Source: Galeruca laticollis (lineage: Eukaryota > Arthropoda > Insecta > Coleoptera > Chrysomelidae). Taken from it: a stretch of 64,000 bases of DNA. Below, in pieces: positions 31,286 through 43,042 of this stretch (the stretch's first letter is position 1; each line of letters begins with the position of its first letter). The stretch is taken from the NCBI GenBank assembly GCA_963921935.1, contig OY998185.1:52777717-52841716 (forward strand), written 5' to 3'. Under the pieces are notes generated by a model. It searched no databases, was not told the origin of the DNA, and worked only from the letters and a program-made list of their open reading frames with translations. The position numbers and the translations under genes were made by a program.

Positions 31286-34200
31286 TCAAAATCCTTTTCT
31301 CCTCGCCGGGTTGTGTAACCATACTTTGTCCCCTTCTTTAAAACCGCCTTCTGTGGCCTGCGTGTCGTACCGACTTTTCATTCTGTCGCTGGCAACTTGA
31401 AGATTTGTTCGAACTAATTCATGGATATCGTCCAGCCTTCTTCTCAATTGGATCACGTAGTCTTCGCCTGCTATATCTTCTCCAGGCCGACAGCCAAATT
31501 CCAGGTCACAAGGAAGCCTCATTTCACGTCCAAACAGGATTTTCGCAGGTGTTTCACCCGTGGACTCATTGACGGCAGATCGATAAGCCAATGCGAATAG
31601 GGAGAGATACTGGTCCCAATCTCTCTGATGGCTGGATACTAATTTGGACAGGTATTTTCCAATAGTCCTGTTCATTCTCTCGACCATTCCATCTGACTGT
31701 GGATGTAATGCTGTTGTTCTGGTCTTCTTCATTCCCAACTTGTCGCAAATCTCCTGGAATAGATGGCTTTCGAAATTTCTTCCCTGGTCACTGTGGACTT
31801 CCATGGGCACTCCATATCGGCTGATGAATTCTTTCACCAATACATCCGCGACAGTTGTGGCCTCTTGGTTCGGGATAGCGTAAATTTCCACCCACTTTGT
31901 GAAATAATCCATTACAACCAGTATGTACTTGCTACCATTTTCTGTCGTCGGAAATGGTCCAGCAATATCTAAAGCAATCCTTTCGAAAGGGCTTCCAACA
32001 TTGTACTGTTTCATGGGTGCCTTTCTCTTGCGATGTGGTCCATTACTCGTAGCACAAGTCGTACATTTCTTACACCAGTCCTTCACATCGTCGGAGCTGT
32101 TCATCCAATAAAATCTTTCACGAACTCGCTGAAGGGTTTTCTTCACTCCCAGATGACCTCCCGATGGACTGTCGTGTAACTTCTTCAGTACCTAAGCTAC
32201 TCTTGTTCTCGGGATAACTAGCTGTCTCCTCATCTCAGAACCATCATCGTTTTCAAGGACTCTTTTCAACAGCCCTTCTTCCAGCACAAGGGAGTCCCAC
32301 TGAGCCCAATACGCCTTGAGTTTCGGTGAAAATCTTGACACTTCTTGCCAGGTAGGTCGCCGGTTTTCTTTCTTCCATTGCCGGATCATCTTCAGGTGAG
32401 GATCATTCTCCTGATCTTCTCTGATCCTGGTGGGTGACCATTCCTCGTTGACTACAGTAGTTCTTGAAACTGCAGCTTCCCTAGATTCCACCTTGTTGCA
32501 GTGGGAGCAGTCTATTGGGCACGGCCGTCTGGACAGGGAGTCGGCATTTCGGTGACACACCAGCTCGATGTTCGATGTTGAAGTCGTATTCTTGAAGTCG
32601 TTCAATCCATCTAGCGATCTGGCCCTCGGGATTCTTGAACTGCATCAACCACTTGAGTGCTGCATGATCAGTCCTGATTAAAAACTTCCTACCATAGAGA
32701 TACTGGTAAAAGTGTTCCACGGACTTCACAACCGCCAAAAGTTCTCTTCTTGTGACGCAGTAGTTTCGTTCTGGTTTGGAGAGGACTTTACTAAAATATC
32801 CCAGTACTCTTTCTTGGCCTCTTTGGATCTGTGAGAGAACTCCACCAATTCCTACGTTGCTTGCGTCAGTGTCAAAAATAAAGTCTCCCTCTGGTAATGG
32901 ATATCCTAAAATCGGCGCCGAGGTTAAATGCCTCTTCAAGGTTTCAAAAGCCGTTTGACAGTCTTCGTCCCATTGGAAAGCTCTTGCTTCTTCTGTGAGT
33001 CGCGTTAGAGGCTTGGCAATATCTCCAAACTTCCTGATAAATCTTCTATAATACGTGCAAAGTCCAAGGAAACTCCTAATTTGATGTTTGTCGGTTGGTT
33101 GCGGCCATTGCTGAATGGAAGCAATTTTCTCTGGATCCACCGGCACTCCTTCATTGCTCACTATATGACCTAGATAGTTGACTCGGTTTTGGAATAGCTG
33201 ACATTTCTTCGGGTTTAACATGAGCTGGGCAGCTTGGAGTCGTTTGAATACGTCTTCCAAATTCTTCAGATGCTCGTCAAATGTCTTCCCCAAAACTACG
33301 ATGTCGTCCAAATAGACCAGGCATGTCTTCCAAGACAACCCTCTCAAGACATTTTCCATAAGTCTTTCAAATGTCGCAGGCGCATTACAGAGCCCGAATG
33401 GCATGACGTTGAATTGCCATAATCCAGATCCGGTGGTAAAAGCAGTCTTCTCTTTATCTTCTGGGCCCATTTCCACTTGCCAATAACCAGACTTCAGGTC
33501 CAAGGTGGAAAACAGTTTGCTGCCGGCCAAAGTGTCTAGCGTATCGTCAATTCGAGGCAGAGGATAGCTGTCTTTCTTCGTCACGTTGTTAAGCTGACGA
33601 TAATCCACGCAGAATCTCGTAGTTCCATCCTTTTTCTTCACGAGCACTACTGGAGACACCCATGGACTAGTAGATGGTTCTATTACTTTTTCTTCTGCCA
33701 TCTCTCGAATTATTCTTTCAGCTTCCTCTCTCTTCGCTTGTGGAAGTCTTCGAGCTGATTGTCTAATTGGCTTAGCATTACCAGTATCAATTTTGTGTTT
33801 GACGGCTGATGTTCTGCCAGTCTTTCCTCCTTTTGGTACGAATAAGTCTCGATACTGCAAGAGGAATTCTCTCATTCTCTTTTTTTCAGCTCGATCCAAA
33901 GATTGACCAGCTACTGATAACATCTGTTCGAATCTGGCATTAGAATTGTCAGTGGTCGTTGTCTGACGAACTATAGACGTCACTGGTACGCAGGATCCAA
34001 TCTTGGTTTCCTTCTTGATGGTAATTGGGTAATCGTTCACGTTTGTCAGTCGCACAGGGATCTCCTTCGCCGACGTAACTAATCCTTTTCCAATTAGTAC
34101 TCCTTTACCAACTTCTTCGTCGTGGTTCCTTGGCTCCATCATCATCGGTGTACCTTCCTCCAAGATTCCCTGTAGCCGTGCTACTATCATGGTTTCGCTT

Positions 34201-34700
34201 CGTGCAGGTAGAACGGTATCTTCCTGTACAGCTGCCAACACCGCGCTGCTTTCATATGGATGAAGGAATACCTCCTCGGAACCCACTTTTATGGTTCTGT
34301 TTCTGAAGTCTAATTGGAAACCATGTACATTCATTACGTCCATTCCCAGAATCACGTCTTCTTCAATGTCAGCAACGATTACCGTATGTGTGAACTTTTC
34401 TGCGCCAATTCCCAATTGGATTTGTGTTTCCCCGTGAACGTTGGCACTCTCGCCTGTGGCGGTCCGCAGTCGCAGTCTCGTTGGTAGAAGCTTCTTCTTG
34501 GGGTTTATTATCTCTGGTCGTATAATGGTTCTAGTTGCCCCAGTGTCAACCAGCAGAGCATATTTCTTGCCATTTACTTCGCCATCCACATATACATTGT
34601 CGTTGCGACATCTAAGAGAAGCTATCAGTATGAGAGGGTCTTTGGAACGGTCATGGGTCGGTGCTGCCCCCTCGTAGCCGACCCGTTCTAGTTTTTCTGT
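31286..34700 (-). pseudogene. Gypsy pol: protease, RT, RNase H, integrase; two breaks
   Basis: The main frame (to 32481) carries the aspartic protease motif LLVDTGATRTIIRP (about 34550), RT with TLDLKSGYWQV, FGLCNAPATF and the catalytic YLDDIVVLG, and RNase H with FDTDASNVGIGG. A frameshift near 32560-32600 moves the tether region (CHRNADSLSRRPCP) into another frame, and a TAG at about 32192-32194 separates the integrase. The integrase has a zinc-binding CKKCTTC, then LDIAGPFP, VHSDQGRNFES and MVERMNRT supplying the D, D and E. It ends GDKVWLHNPARR near 31300. No envelope gene follows. Breaks are described only; the protein is not functional as it stands. Confidence 0.88.
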
Positions 34701-36130
34701 GACTGGGGTTCTTGGTTTGCAGGAGTCTTGGGGCGCTTACATGAACTACGTACATGTCCTAGCTCGCCACAATTCCAGCATCTGATCTTTCTCGGTTTCT
34801 TGTTCATCATATTTTTCATTAAACTGACAAACTGGTCAAATCTGTCTTCGTCACCTTCTTCTTGGATGGTCCTGATTTTGTTATACCATGAAGCCTTCGT
34901 TGCTGCTTCATATTCAAGGGCAGCCGTCAATGCGTCGACTAATGTTTTCGGATGGGCTAAACGAAGCGTCCTCTGCATATCGGAGTCACGTAAGCCATCA
35001 ATAAAGGCCTGGATGCCCAGACATTCCATCATGTTCTCTAGTGCTGACGGATAAGCAAATCGAACTAGTCGGGCAATGTCCACTTCATATTCTTGAAGGG
35101 ATTCATCCCGTTTCTGCCTTCGGTTCTTCAGTTGAGATTGGTACAAATGTTCTAGATGTTCATGACCATATCGCATGTCCAATCTCTTCTTCAGCTGTTC
35201 GAAGTCATCCGTTTCTTCCAAAGGTATCGTTTGGAGTACATCTAAGGCATCTCCGCGAAGCGCGATGGTTAAGTTCACTGCCTTCTCTCTATCGGACCAA
35301 TTATTCACTCTAGCGGCTGCTTCAAATTGTTTCACATAATTGGTCCACGACATTTTTCCATCGAACGTTGGGGCCTTGACTCGGATAAAACTGCCAATGT
35401 CTTCAAACTTAGATACTGTTTCTGGCTTGCAAGGTTTCGTTTGCTCGGTCTTCTTTTCTTCCTCTGGCGTGCCTCGCGTTCTTGAATCGGCAATCTTTTC
35501 CTCTAACTCCTTGATTTTCTCGTCTATCGTTGTAATCTTATTCTCGATTTTCTCGTCTATCGTTGTAATCTTATTCTCGATTTTCTCGTCTATCGTTGTA
35601 ATCTTATTCTCGATTTTCTCGTCCATCGTTGACATTTTATTCTCGATTTCAGATTTTAGAGACGAAATTTCATTTTCAACGTCAGCGGCAATGTCGTTTT
35701 TTATTAATAAGATATCTGCAGATATATCGTTCTTCAAAGTAGAAATCTTCTCGTCCATATTAACAGAAATGTCGATCTTCATAGCAGAAATATCGTTCTT
35801 TATAGCCGAAATATCGCTTTTCACATTCGTAGAAATCTTCTCTTCCATGCCAGAAATATCGTTCTTCATAGCAGAAATCTTCTCGTCCATGTTAGCAGAA
35901 ATGCTCTCTTCCATGGCAGAAATCTTCTCGTCCATGTTAGCAGAAATTGACGAGATTAAGGTGGAAGCCTCGTCATTAAATAAAACTGTTTCTGGATCAA
36001 AGCCGTCATTTTCCAGTGCCACTTTAAGTCTTTCTACTAATTCACTTTTCTTACCGGACGTTTCCAACTCGCGATCTTCCAATTCTGCTCTTAATTCCGC
36101 CACTTTCAGACCCCTTAATCTCTTGGCCAT
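34688..36130 (-). CDS. Gypsy gag polyprotein with SAP domain and zinc knuckle
   Basis: 480 codons, intact. Residues 5-45 form a SAP-like DNA-binding motif (LKVAELRAELEDRELETSGK). Residues 60-210 are a long coiled coil built from short repeats (SANMDEKISAM; ENKITTIDEKI occurs in tandem at about 35520-35650). The retrotransposon gag domain covers about 255-400 (PTFDGKMSWTNYVKQFE, LYQSQLKNRRQKRDE). A CCHC knuckle, CWNCGELGHVRSSC, closes the protein near residue 460. Gag would assemble the particle and package element RNA. The last sense codons overlap the pol frame at a slippery-looking G AAA AAC next to the stop. A SAP domain at the front of gag is unusual to me for this group. Confidence 0.88.
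   Translation of the reverse strand: MAKRLRGLKVAELRAELEDRELETSGKKSELVERLKVALENDGFDPETVLFNDEASTLISSISANMDEKISAMEESISANMDEKISAMKNDISGMEEKISTNVKSDISAIKNDISAMKIDISVNMDEKISTLKNDISADILLIKNDIAADVENEISSLKSEIENKMSTMDEKIENKITTIDEKIENKITTIDEKIENKITTIDEKIKELEEKIADSRTRGTPEEEKKTEQTKPCKPETVSKFEDIGSFIRVKAPTFDGKMSWTNYVKQFEAAARVNNWSDREKAVNLTIALRGDALDVLQTIPLEETDDFEQLKKRLDMRYGHEHLEHLYQSQLKNRRQKRDESLQEYEVDIARLVRFAYPSALENMMECLGIQAFIDGLRDSDMQRTLRLAHPKTLVDALTAALEYEAATKASWYNKIRTIQEEGDEDRFDQFVSLMKNMMNKKPRKIRCWNCGELGHVRSSCKRPKTPANQEPQSQKN
34691..34697 (-). promoter_or_regulatory. Candidate -1 ribosomal frameshift site
   Basis: Immediately before the gag stop (34688-34690) the minus strand reads G AAA AAC in gag phase. 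The pol frame is open across this point in the -1 phase and continues into the protease. The layout fits programmed -1 frameshifting for gag-pol; the heptamer and position are seen, use is inferred. Confidence 0.5.
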
Positions 36131-36174
36131 TTTTACGTAGCAATTTATTTATATTATCCCCCTTCTGACACCAA

Positions 36175-36540
36175 TGTAATGTTTTTCTTATTTATTTAAA
36201 CAATAAACGGGTGGAATAAATTTTAAACACACTGTATGGCTACTTACTAATTTATTTAAACACTAAACTAATCACTAATACTTAATTTATATATACAGTA
36301 TATTCACTTAAACTAATGTATATAAACAGTTCACTAATTCACTTATTTATTTGTTTATCTCTCGATGTCAAATTATCAACTAACTAACTCTTCCTGATCA
36401 GTCCCCTTATATACTAGTGCCTAGATAGTCTCAATCGTAAACAGTTTTTTATAACTGCGTATCCGCCATAATTTTAACTATTATACCTGGCTTAGACAGG
36501 GTCGGTTTTAGGGACTATACCAGTGTGCTGTTTCGTAACA
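36175..36540 (-). repeat. Gypsy 5' LTR, 366 bp
   Basis: On the minus strand it starts TGTTACGAAACAGC (36540) and ends ACATTACA (36175), followed by the primer-site-like TTGGTGTCAG. A near-identical but longer LTR (488 bp) lies at 47292-47779. A TATA element (ACTAGTATATAAGGGG) precedes the run of TTAGTTAGTT. Confidence 0.85.
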
Positions 36541-38319
36541 ATATTTATTAATTTCAATTAATTTAATTTATTAATTATTGTTTATTGATTTAATTGTTTA
36601 TGGCGCCAGAATTGGTTCGCTTACCGCTAATTCCAATTCAAATACTATATAAGTTAAAAAATATTGTAGATTTGTTTTATCTTGTCGTTACTATATCTCA
36701 GGAATGGGATTCGGCACTTGACGCTTGTCAGTAACAGGAAACTATAGGTAAGATATCAAAGAAAAATGCCAGACGAACATAGACAAACGATTTTAATTAA
36801 ATATAGATAGTGAAATAATGAAATTTTTATCAATTAATGAATTAGTAATACATATTAGATTCAATGGAATACTGTTAGCGAAAATCTTCGCATAAACGAT
36901 TTTCATTAGTTATAAATATTATTTACCTCAAACGCAGCAAGTAAATTTTGTTCAATTATCATTATTCTATGTGTTTTGAATGTACATTCATAACGCTTCA
37001 ATCCCAACTCTCGCTATTGCTAATACGATCGTCGTGTGGTGTGTTATTCTGTGGTGGATATAATTCAGTTTACAAGATGAAGAAAATATGTGACGTGTTT
37101 GGGATATATTATTATGATTTATTGTATGAATTTTGGTACTTGTTTAATATGAGTTTAGTGTTTCGTGTCCGATATATTAGTGGAGATTGAATGTTTAAGA
37201 CTAATATTCAACTAATAAATTGATACCAAAAATAATATAACCTAACATATAAATATATCTGTGAATGTTTTTATAGGAGAAGTTCAATATATACACGAGG
37301 AATAGTGTTCATAGTTGGTTCCTCTTGACCCTGAATGTGATGCATTTGGAGAAAACGATCGCCTATGATCGAATTAGCGAAACTCAGGATGTGGAAATGA
37401 TGAGATGGGAATTATTTCACCAGTAGAAATATCTTATCAAACGCAAGATATATGGATAGTCATCGAAATTATATTAATAAGGTAATTGTTCAATCTTACC
37501 AAATCTAGACGATATCACAATTTTCTCACTTATTTATTAATATACGAATGATATTTTTAGTTAGTTTACTTTTCAAGATTCTGCTAAACACTTTAGTTAA
37601 CGTTTCTTTATGATTTTGTTTAAATTATATTAGTTTCTTAAAATTTTGGAGAAGAAAAATTTTAACACGTCCTTCATCTATTTAATTCACACGGCGTCTC
37701 TCGAGCTCCGAATCAACAACATTCAAATGTTTTTCTTTTTGTTTTTTATTGTTCATTTGTTGATAAATAAACATTGTTTTTATTAAATCAAAATATCTAT
37801 TTCTGCGTTATTGTAGATAAATTCACTGTGTTTCTATGCACTTCTATAGTCACTCCGAATCACTCTACCCGAACGAACGAACAGAACGTTGGTTTCCGCG
37901 TTGATATTTTTATTTTGACGTTTCATACAAATAATTGAAAAGTTTATGCAATATACAGGGTTTCTGAAAGAGTTTACAAAATATAAAATTATAATAGTTG
38001 AATTTTGTTTCAAAATTCATGTGATCCTATATACAGTGATCATTATAATTATGTACAAAATTATGTTTGACGTAATTTACTTGTCGTTGTTATATTTTCT
38101 GTACTTTGAAATATACTTTAAAGAAAAATAGTTACTAAATTAATTAGTAATCTCTTAAATCATTTTATCAATTGTATACTTATTCGTAAATATTTATTAA
38201 CATGTCCAAAATTATATCTTTATGGATTATTTCCTTTTATTGAATATTTACTACTACTACTAAGATTCACATTATCTGAATGATGCTAATGATTTAATTT
38301 AACCTGGTAGATATGTTTC

Positions 38320-38322
<3 letters not shown>
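36541..38322. other. AT-rich region, no gene seen
   Basis: No recognised protein domain on either strand. A few short open frames (for example 36948-37190) are Leu/Tyr/Phe-rich without family features. TACAGGGTTTCTG at about 37960 resembles the TACAGGGTGT termini elsewhere in the window but has no partner end nearby. Confidence 0.35.

Positions 38323-38366
<44 letters not shown>
38323..38366. repeat. (TA)n microsatellite
   Basis: About 44 bases of TA repeat in otherwise featureless AT-rich DNA. Confidence 0.95.
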
Positions 38367-38368
<2 letters not shown>

Positions 38369-40298
38369 AACCAGATATCATAGATATTAAGAGAATTAGT
38401 TTTATAAAAATATGTTGCTAGTATGAAAATAATATAATTTAAGAAAACACAATTAAAAAGGAAACACTTTTCTTAATTCAAAAGCATATCAAGTAAAGAT
38501 ATATTAAATAATAGCCTATAACAATATAATAAATAAAGAAATTACCTCAATAATATAGAGATTTCCTAACCAATGTAATGATGTAAATAAAGTTGCCTAA
38601 GACGAAGAATATCTTCTTTAACGTGATCAGCTGTTCACCTAAAAAGAAACAATTATATAATCAAGTCAAGAGAATTTTAGATATAAGTAGTTACATTAGA
38701 ATACAAATATAAATGTTTATTAGAATAAGGAGTATAGTTTTCATAGATAAACAATTAAACATGAAGAAAATGATATATGTCTGTAAAATGAACATAGGAT
38801 TAAATAATAATTTATGTATTGCGTTAATAGAAATAAGTTAATACAAGAATTAGATAGAGAATACATAAAAGGATTTATGATTTAAGTCATATAATTGTAA
38901 CAGGAATAGACTGTTTATGACAATATTAGATAGAACTATTTAAACAACATCTATGTATATAACCCACTCTAATTTATTTGTATGATTAAATTTCAAAAGA
39001 TTCTCTACAAGTGTATTAGAAATGTGAAATAGTATATTTATGAACTTTTCTATTAAGTAAACCCAAATCAAATAATTCAATTGCATAGGACAATATCTGA
39101 TTGGTTAGAAACAAAATGACAGATAAAATTTGCAATCAATAAGTATTGAAACAAACTTTGGTAGATAGTGACCTGAAAACAAACAAAAGACTTTGTTTGT
39201 TGAAAAAAAGTGAAAATCGAGAGGAAGCGTGGATTATGAGAAGTGGCGTCGAAAGGTGTGGACTGTGTGTGAGAGTGTTCCCGAAATTTTTATGAAATTC
39301 CCTAAATAACTTAATAAATTGTAACATAACTATGAAAAACAATCTTGTGTAGTACTCACTGATAATCAGACACAGTTGTTCTGCAAAAAACCAGCAGAAT
39401 TTCTCCAGAAATTGGTATTGGAACTGCAGAGAAGTATTCCTGAGGTCCAGAAGAGTTATCCCAATTCCAGAGCATCAGGTCAGTGTTCTTTTAAACTATT
39501 ATTGGCCAATAATAAGCAAAAAACTCAAATAAGTGCTTAGTTCCGTATTTTGATAAACATTCACAGCAATGATCGATCTAAAATATAAAGAAAACGGACT
39601 TTATTTAATTAGTTAATAAATTAAATCTTTAATAATAACAAAAAGGCCTAATTTCAATAAATAAATAATTCAAAAGTACGTACGCCATTTTATCATAAGA
39701 TGATGCTTAACTTGTTTCCATGTAATCTGTCTATCTGTTTATAAATTGTATAATAATTCCATGTCTATATAAATCTTTTAATACTTTTCTTCCACAGCAT
39801 ATTGATAACATTTTCATGTATATTCTTCACAGAAATTTGTTTTAAAACCATCTAAATGTTTCGTATTCGATAATATTATGTCATACTAATGAGCCACAGA
39901 AGCTCCATCTCACGTTATTAAAATTATGTTCATTTTACGCATGACTGTATTTTGAGCATGCGCACCGTTCAAAATATAAAATCAATAATTTCTTTAGAGG
40001 TGACCATAGGCGTCTCAAATTATTATTATCACATATAAAATATTGAATTTAAATTAAATGTTGTTATAAGTAAAGTGTTTCTTTTATTTAAATGAAGGTA
40101 ATACGTTTTGAATGCCTGGACTCGAAGAGTAGAAAGTGTTTCATGCTCCCGAATAATTAAAATAAAATAAATTACAAAACAATATAATAATAACCAACTG
40201 AGCTAGCCAAATCTAAATAAAAATTCTAAATATAAAATTATAATCATCTAAATTCCACAACAATAATAAAAAGTAAGTATATAAGTCTACAAATTTGT

Positions 40299-40302
<4 letters not shown>
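38367..40302. other. AT-rich region with one exon-like stretch
   Basis: Apart from the candidate exon at 39353-39478 nothing recognisable was found. The section 39160-39340 is locally purine-rich. No repeats shared with the rest of the window were noticed. Confidence 0.35.
39353..39478 (+). CDS. Candidate coding exon of unknown gene
   Basis: A 126-base stretch with less AT bias than its surroundings, bounded by AG at 39351-39352 and a good donor AG|GTCAGT at 39478/39479. One frame reads without stops and includes FCKKPAEFLQKLVLELQRS and PEVQKSYPNSRAS, with a helical, mixed-charge character unlike the local AT-driven frames. No family was recognised. The acceptor has a weak pyrimidine tract. 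It may be a host exon or chance; I rate it low. Confidence 0.25.

Positions 40303-40340
<38 letters not shown>
40303..40340. repeat. (TA)n microsatellite
   Basis: About 38 bases of TA repeat. Confidence 0.95.
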
Positions 40341-40342
<2 letters not shown>

Positions 40343-42318
40343 ATTCGAAATTATAGAATTTTTTAAGAAAGTATGTTGAACATTTTTCAAAAATTTCAAA
40401 TATTTTTGTTCACAACGAATGTATGGAAAAAATTATGCAGTACCATGTATAATACGAGGAATGCATTTTTTCATTCAATTTCACGAAATTTTTGTTAATA
40501 AAGAAATGAAAAAATATTTTCTGAAATATTAAAGTTGAAGTCATGAAGCTGGTTACATCAACCGGTTTTCATATTTATTATGTTAAACTGTGAAAAATTA
40601 AAATGGAAAAAGGATCTGTTTTTCGTTGGTTCGCTTTCTACCGACCGAAATGAATTTATTGAAACGTGAAGCGACTCTCTTCCTCTCTCCTCTTATTCCC
40701 TTCAGTCCGCCGTAGCGCCCTTTTTATCAGTCAGAAATGATTGAAAAATAAATTCGATTTCAAGTTCAATCGCTTTTACTCTATGTCGGACTTTCCGGTT
40801 TCCAAATCTCGACAAAGATTTCCAAAATAAATATCCGAATATGTTCATCTAAAGTCTAAATCACAATTAATTTAATTTCCAGAGAAATTGTTATAAAAAC
40901 GTGTTCTTATTTGTTATAAATTATTTGTTAAAATCAATATTATTTGTCACTGACATTAATAGCAAAGACAAACTCGAAAAATGTTAGTGAAAAAACCAAA
41001 AATAATCCAGATTCGTTAGAAAGTCAGTTGACAAGAAAAGGAATACAACAAAATTCGAAGTATTTTTTGAAGAATGAATGTATAAAAATTTTTAAGTTAC
41101 GTTATCTATATTTCATTTCGTTTAAAATTAAATAAAAAACCTTCCGATACCCCATTTGTTAACCCCAAAAACTATCATAAATTATAAAGCACATTCTATT
41201 AAAAATTGTTAGATCACAGTTTTTCCATCTCGATTTTGCATATTTTTGCAAAAAAGCAAGTTATATACAAACCTATTATTTTTTTTCCGTTTCTACTACC
41301 GGAAAAGGCTTTTAGATTTAAAAGCAATGCGTTCCACTAGTATATATTTTACGCTTTTTGACTGAGATGTGCATATAGAAATTACGTTTGTTTTGAAAAA
41401 AATGAAAAACAAATCATGAAAAATATCAAATGAAAAGCTTTCAAAAACGCATATTGGCAAATTCGAAAAGGTGAAAGAGAATCAATTAGTAGTCCAGATA
41501 GGAACAACACAGCAGGGTAGAACTAAGCACGAAAAAAAATATATTTAAAAAACCTTATACATTCAAATAAAATGACTGTCCATGTGAATTTGATCGACGT
41601 GCATCAAAATGTAAAATCTTTGGTGTTTAACCAAATAAAACGATGTATCGTAAAGTTCGGCGAGCCTGAACAACAAAATTAAGAACTCATCTTTTTATGG
41701 TTGTAACTTTATAAAACCACAGACAGGGAAGTAACATATTTTAAATATATTTCAAAAAGGAAAATAATGCAATTATAGTAAAAAATGCAGAACCAAAATT
41801 AGTAAATCAAATGTTACAGATTAGCTTGAGCGTGAAATTGAATTAGAAAAATATTGATACACACTTTTTTTAACAAAACGTGATTTTTATCTTTTTTTTT
41901 AAATATACATCTTTAAACGACCTAGCAATATGTATTGTAGCCAAATAAAACTAATGTTTTCTACATTAGCTACCCAAAGTTAGTTCGTCATTGATCTTGG
42001 TCCAAAGATTAAATATAATCTCACAATTCTCGTTCAGTTTGTTCCATTATCAGTCCATATGAACCTTGATTATCCCCTCTGCAGATAAAACGTCTTATTG
42101 CCATAACTGTAGATATAGTATATAAGGAAACAGCTAACTCTATATAGACTGCCCACGTGAAAAGAACTCGACTCTTCCGCCTATCGATACTGTGATGGGT
42201 CCAGAAAATCAATACCCACAAAGCTGAAGGAAGCTACATGGTACTCTAATCTTGAGGGAAGTAGTAGCCACATTTCAGCTTACAATTCCGACATTTTTTG
42301 AAACATTTTTTTACCGCT
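40341..42318. other. AT-rich region with one exon-like stretch
   Basis: No transposon or gene signature apart from the minus-strand candidate exon at 42021-42223. The section 40660-40740 is CT/CG-richer (CTCTCTTCCTCTCTCC). Nothing else to report. Confidence 0.35.
42021..42223 (-). CDS. Candidate terminal exon of a membrane protein, unknown
   Basis: On the minus strand a strong acceptor-like CTTCCTTCAG precedes 42223, and the frame then runs about 66 codons to a stop at 42021. It includes a hydrophobic segment (VLFTWAVYIELAVSLYTIS) that could span a membrane, a basic RRFICR, and a hydrophilic end SYGLIMEQTEREL. The composition is more gene-like than the surroundings. No family recognised; upstream exons were not found in the window. 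Confidence 0.25.
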
Positions 42319-42989
42319 GCCAGAAACATTGGGATAACGGCAAGGTTATCAAAGGAAACTGTTTTTACTGATTTTACAAGCTTTCGGAAAGTTTTATTTC
42401 CATTTTCAAGGGTTAGTAAGTTGAGATTAATATAATTGTTATAGTAAAGTGGTAGACATACTGATATTTGAACTTTTTAAAAGTGTCTTTAATCATATGT
42501 CATTTTGACAGAAATTTTATTATAAACATTTTTTTTATTTATGCTAAAATTGTTGGAAACAAAAGGAGAATATAGGTTATGTTATGATAATATAGGGTTA
42601 ATAGGTATTAAAATATTCTTCTTTCATTATACCCATATCAATGTCAAATTATTATAATACCATGTTAATAATTTGTTCATAGATATTTAAAATTACAATA
42701 AAAGGTGATAACGAATTATTTTTATATAAAGTTATCTAAAATATTAACATCAATTACCAAAAATAATTATAATTTTTATTTATATTTATATCATTTTTAT
42801 TACGAATAAGAAATGACATGATTAAAAACACTCTTAAAAAGTTCAAATATCGGTATATTTACCACTTTATTATAACAATTATATTAATCTCAATTTACTA
42901 ATCCTTGAAAATGGAAATGAAAATTTCCGAAAGCTTGGAAAATCAGTAAGAAGGTTTTTATTTAATAACCTTTCCCCAATATTTCTGGC
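42319..42989. mobile_element. Foldback element, about 670 bp, arms about 150-190 bp
   Basis: GCCAGAAACATTGGG at 42319 is matched, inverted, by the sequence ending at 42989, and similarity runs inward through CTGATTTTACAAGCTTTCGG and TTGAGATTAATATAATTGTTATA to about 42510 on the left and 42820 on the right. The AT-rich centre is non-coding. No clear target duplication; superfamily unknown. Confidence 0.6.
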
Positions 42990-43024
42990 TTTATACCTAA
43001 TTAATCGGCAAGGACTATCCTCTG

Positions 43025-43042
43025 TATATATATATATATATA
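43025..43042. repeat. Short (TA)n run at a transposon junction
   Basis: TA run directly at the left end of the next element, whose right end also meets a TA run (45124-45142); it fits a TA target. Confidence 0.8.

Larger units (their letters stand above)
31179..36540 (-). mobile_element. Ty3/gypsy retrotransposon copy 1, 3' LTR absent
   Basis: Minus-strand element with a 5' LTR (36540-36175), primer-site-like TGGTGTCAG, gag, and pol ordered protease-RT-RNaseH-integrase. Integrase before any envelope and after RT places it in Ty3/gypsy. The sequence ends shortly after the integrase C-terminus, in a short stem-forming motif and a T-run at about 31179-31212; no 3' LTR is present. A partner, copy 2, at 47.3 kb ends at the same motif. 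Confidence 0.85.

Noticed and set aside
35340..36140. 266-codon plus-strand open frame rich in Ser, Phe and Ile
   Set aside because: It is the antisense of the gag coiled-coil repeats; the opposite strand carries SAP, gag and zinc-knuckle features in order.
37960..37975. TACAGGGTTTCTG, like the TACAGGGTGT ends
   Set aside because: Deviates after TACAGGGT and has no inverted partner within several kb.
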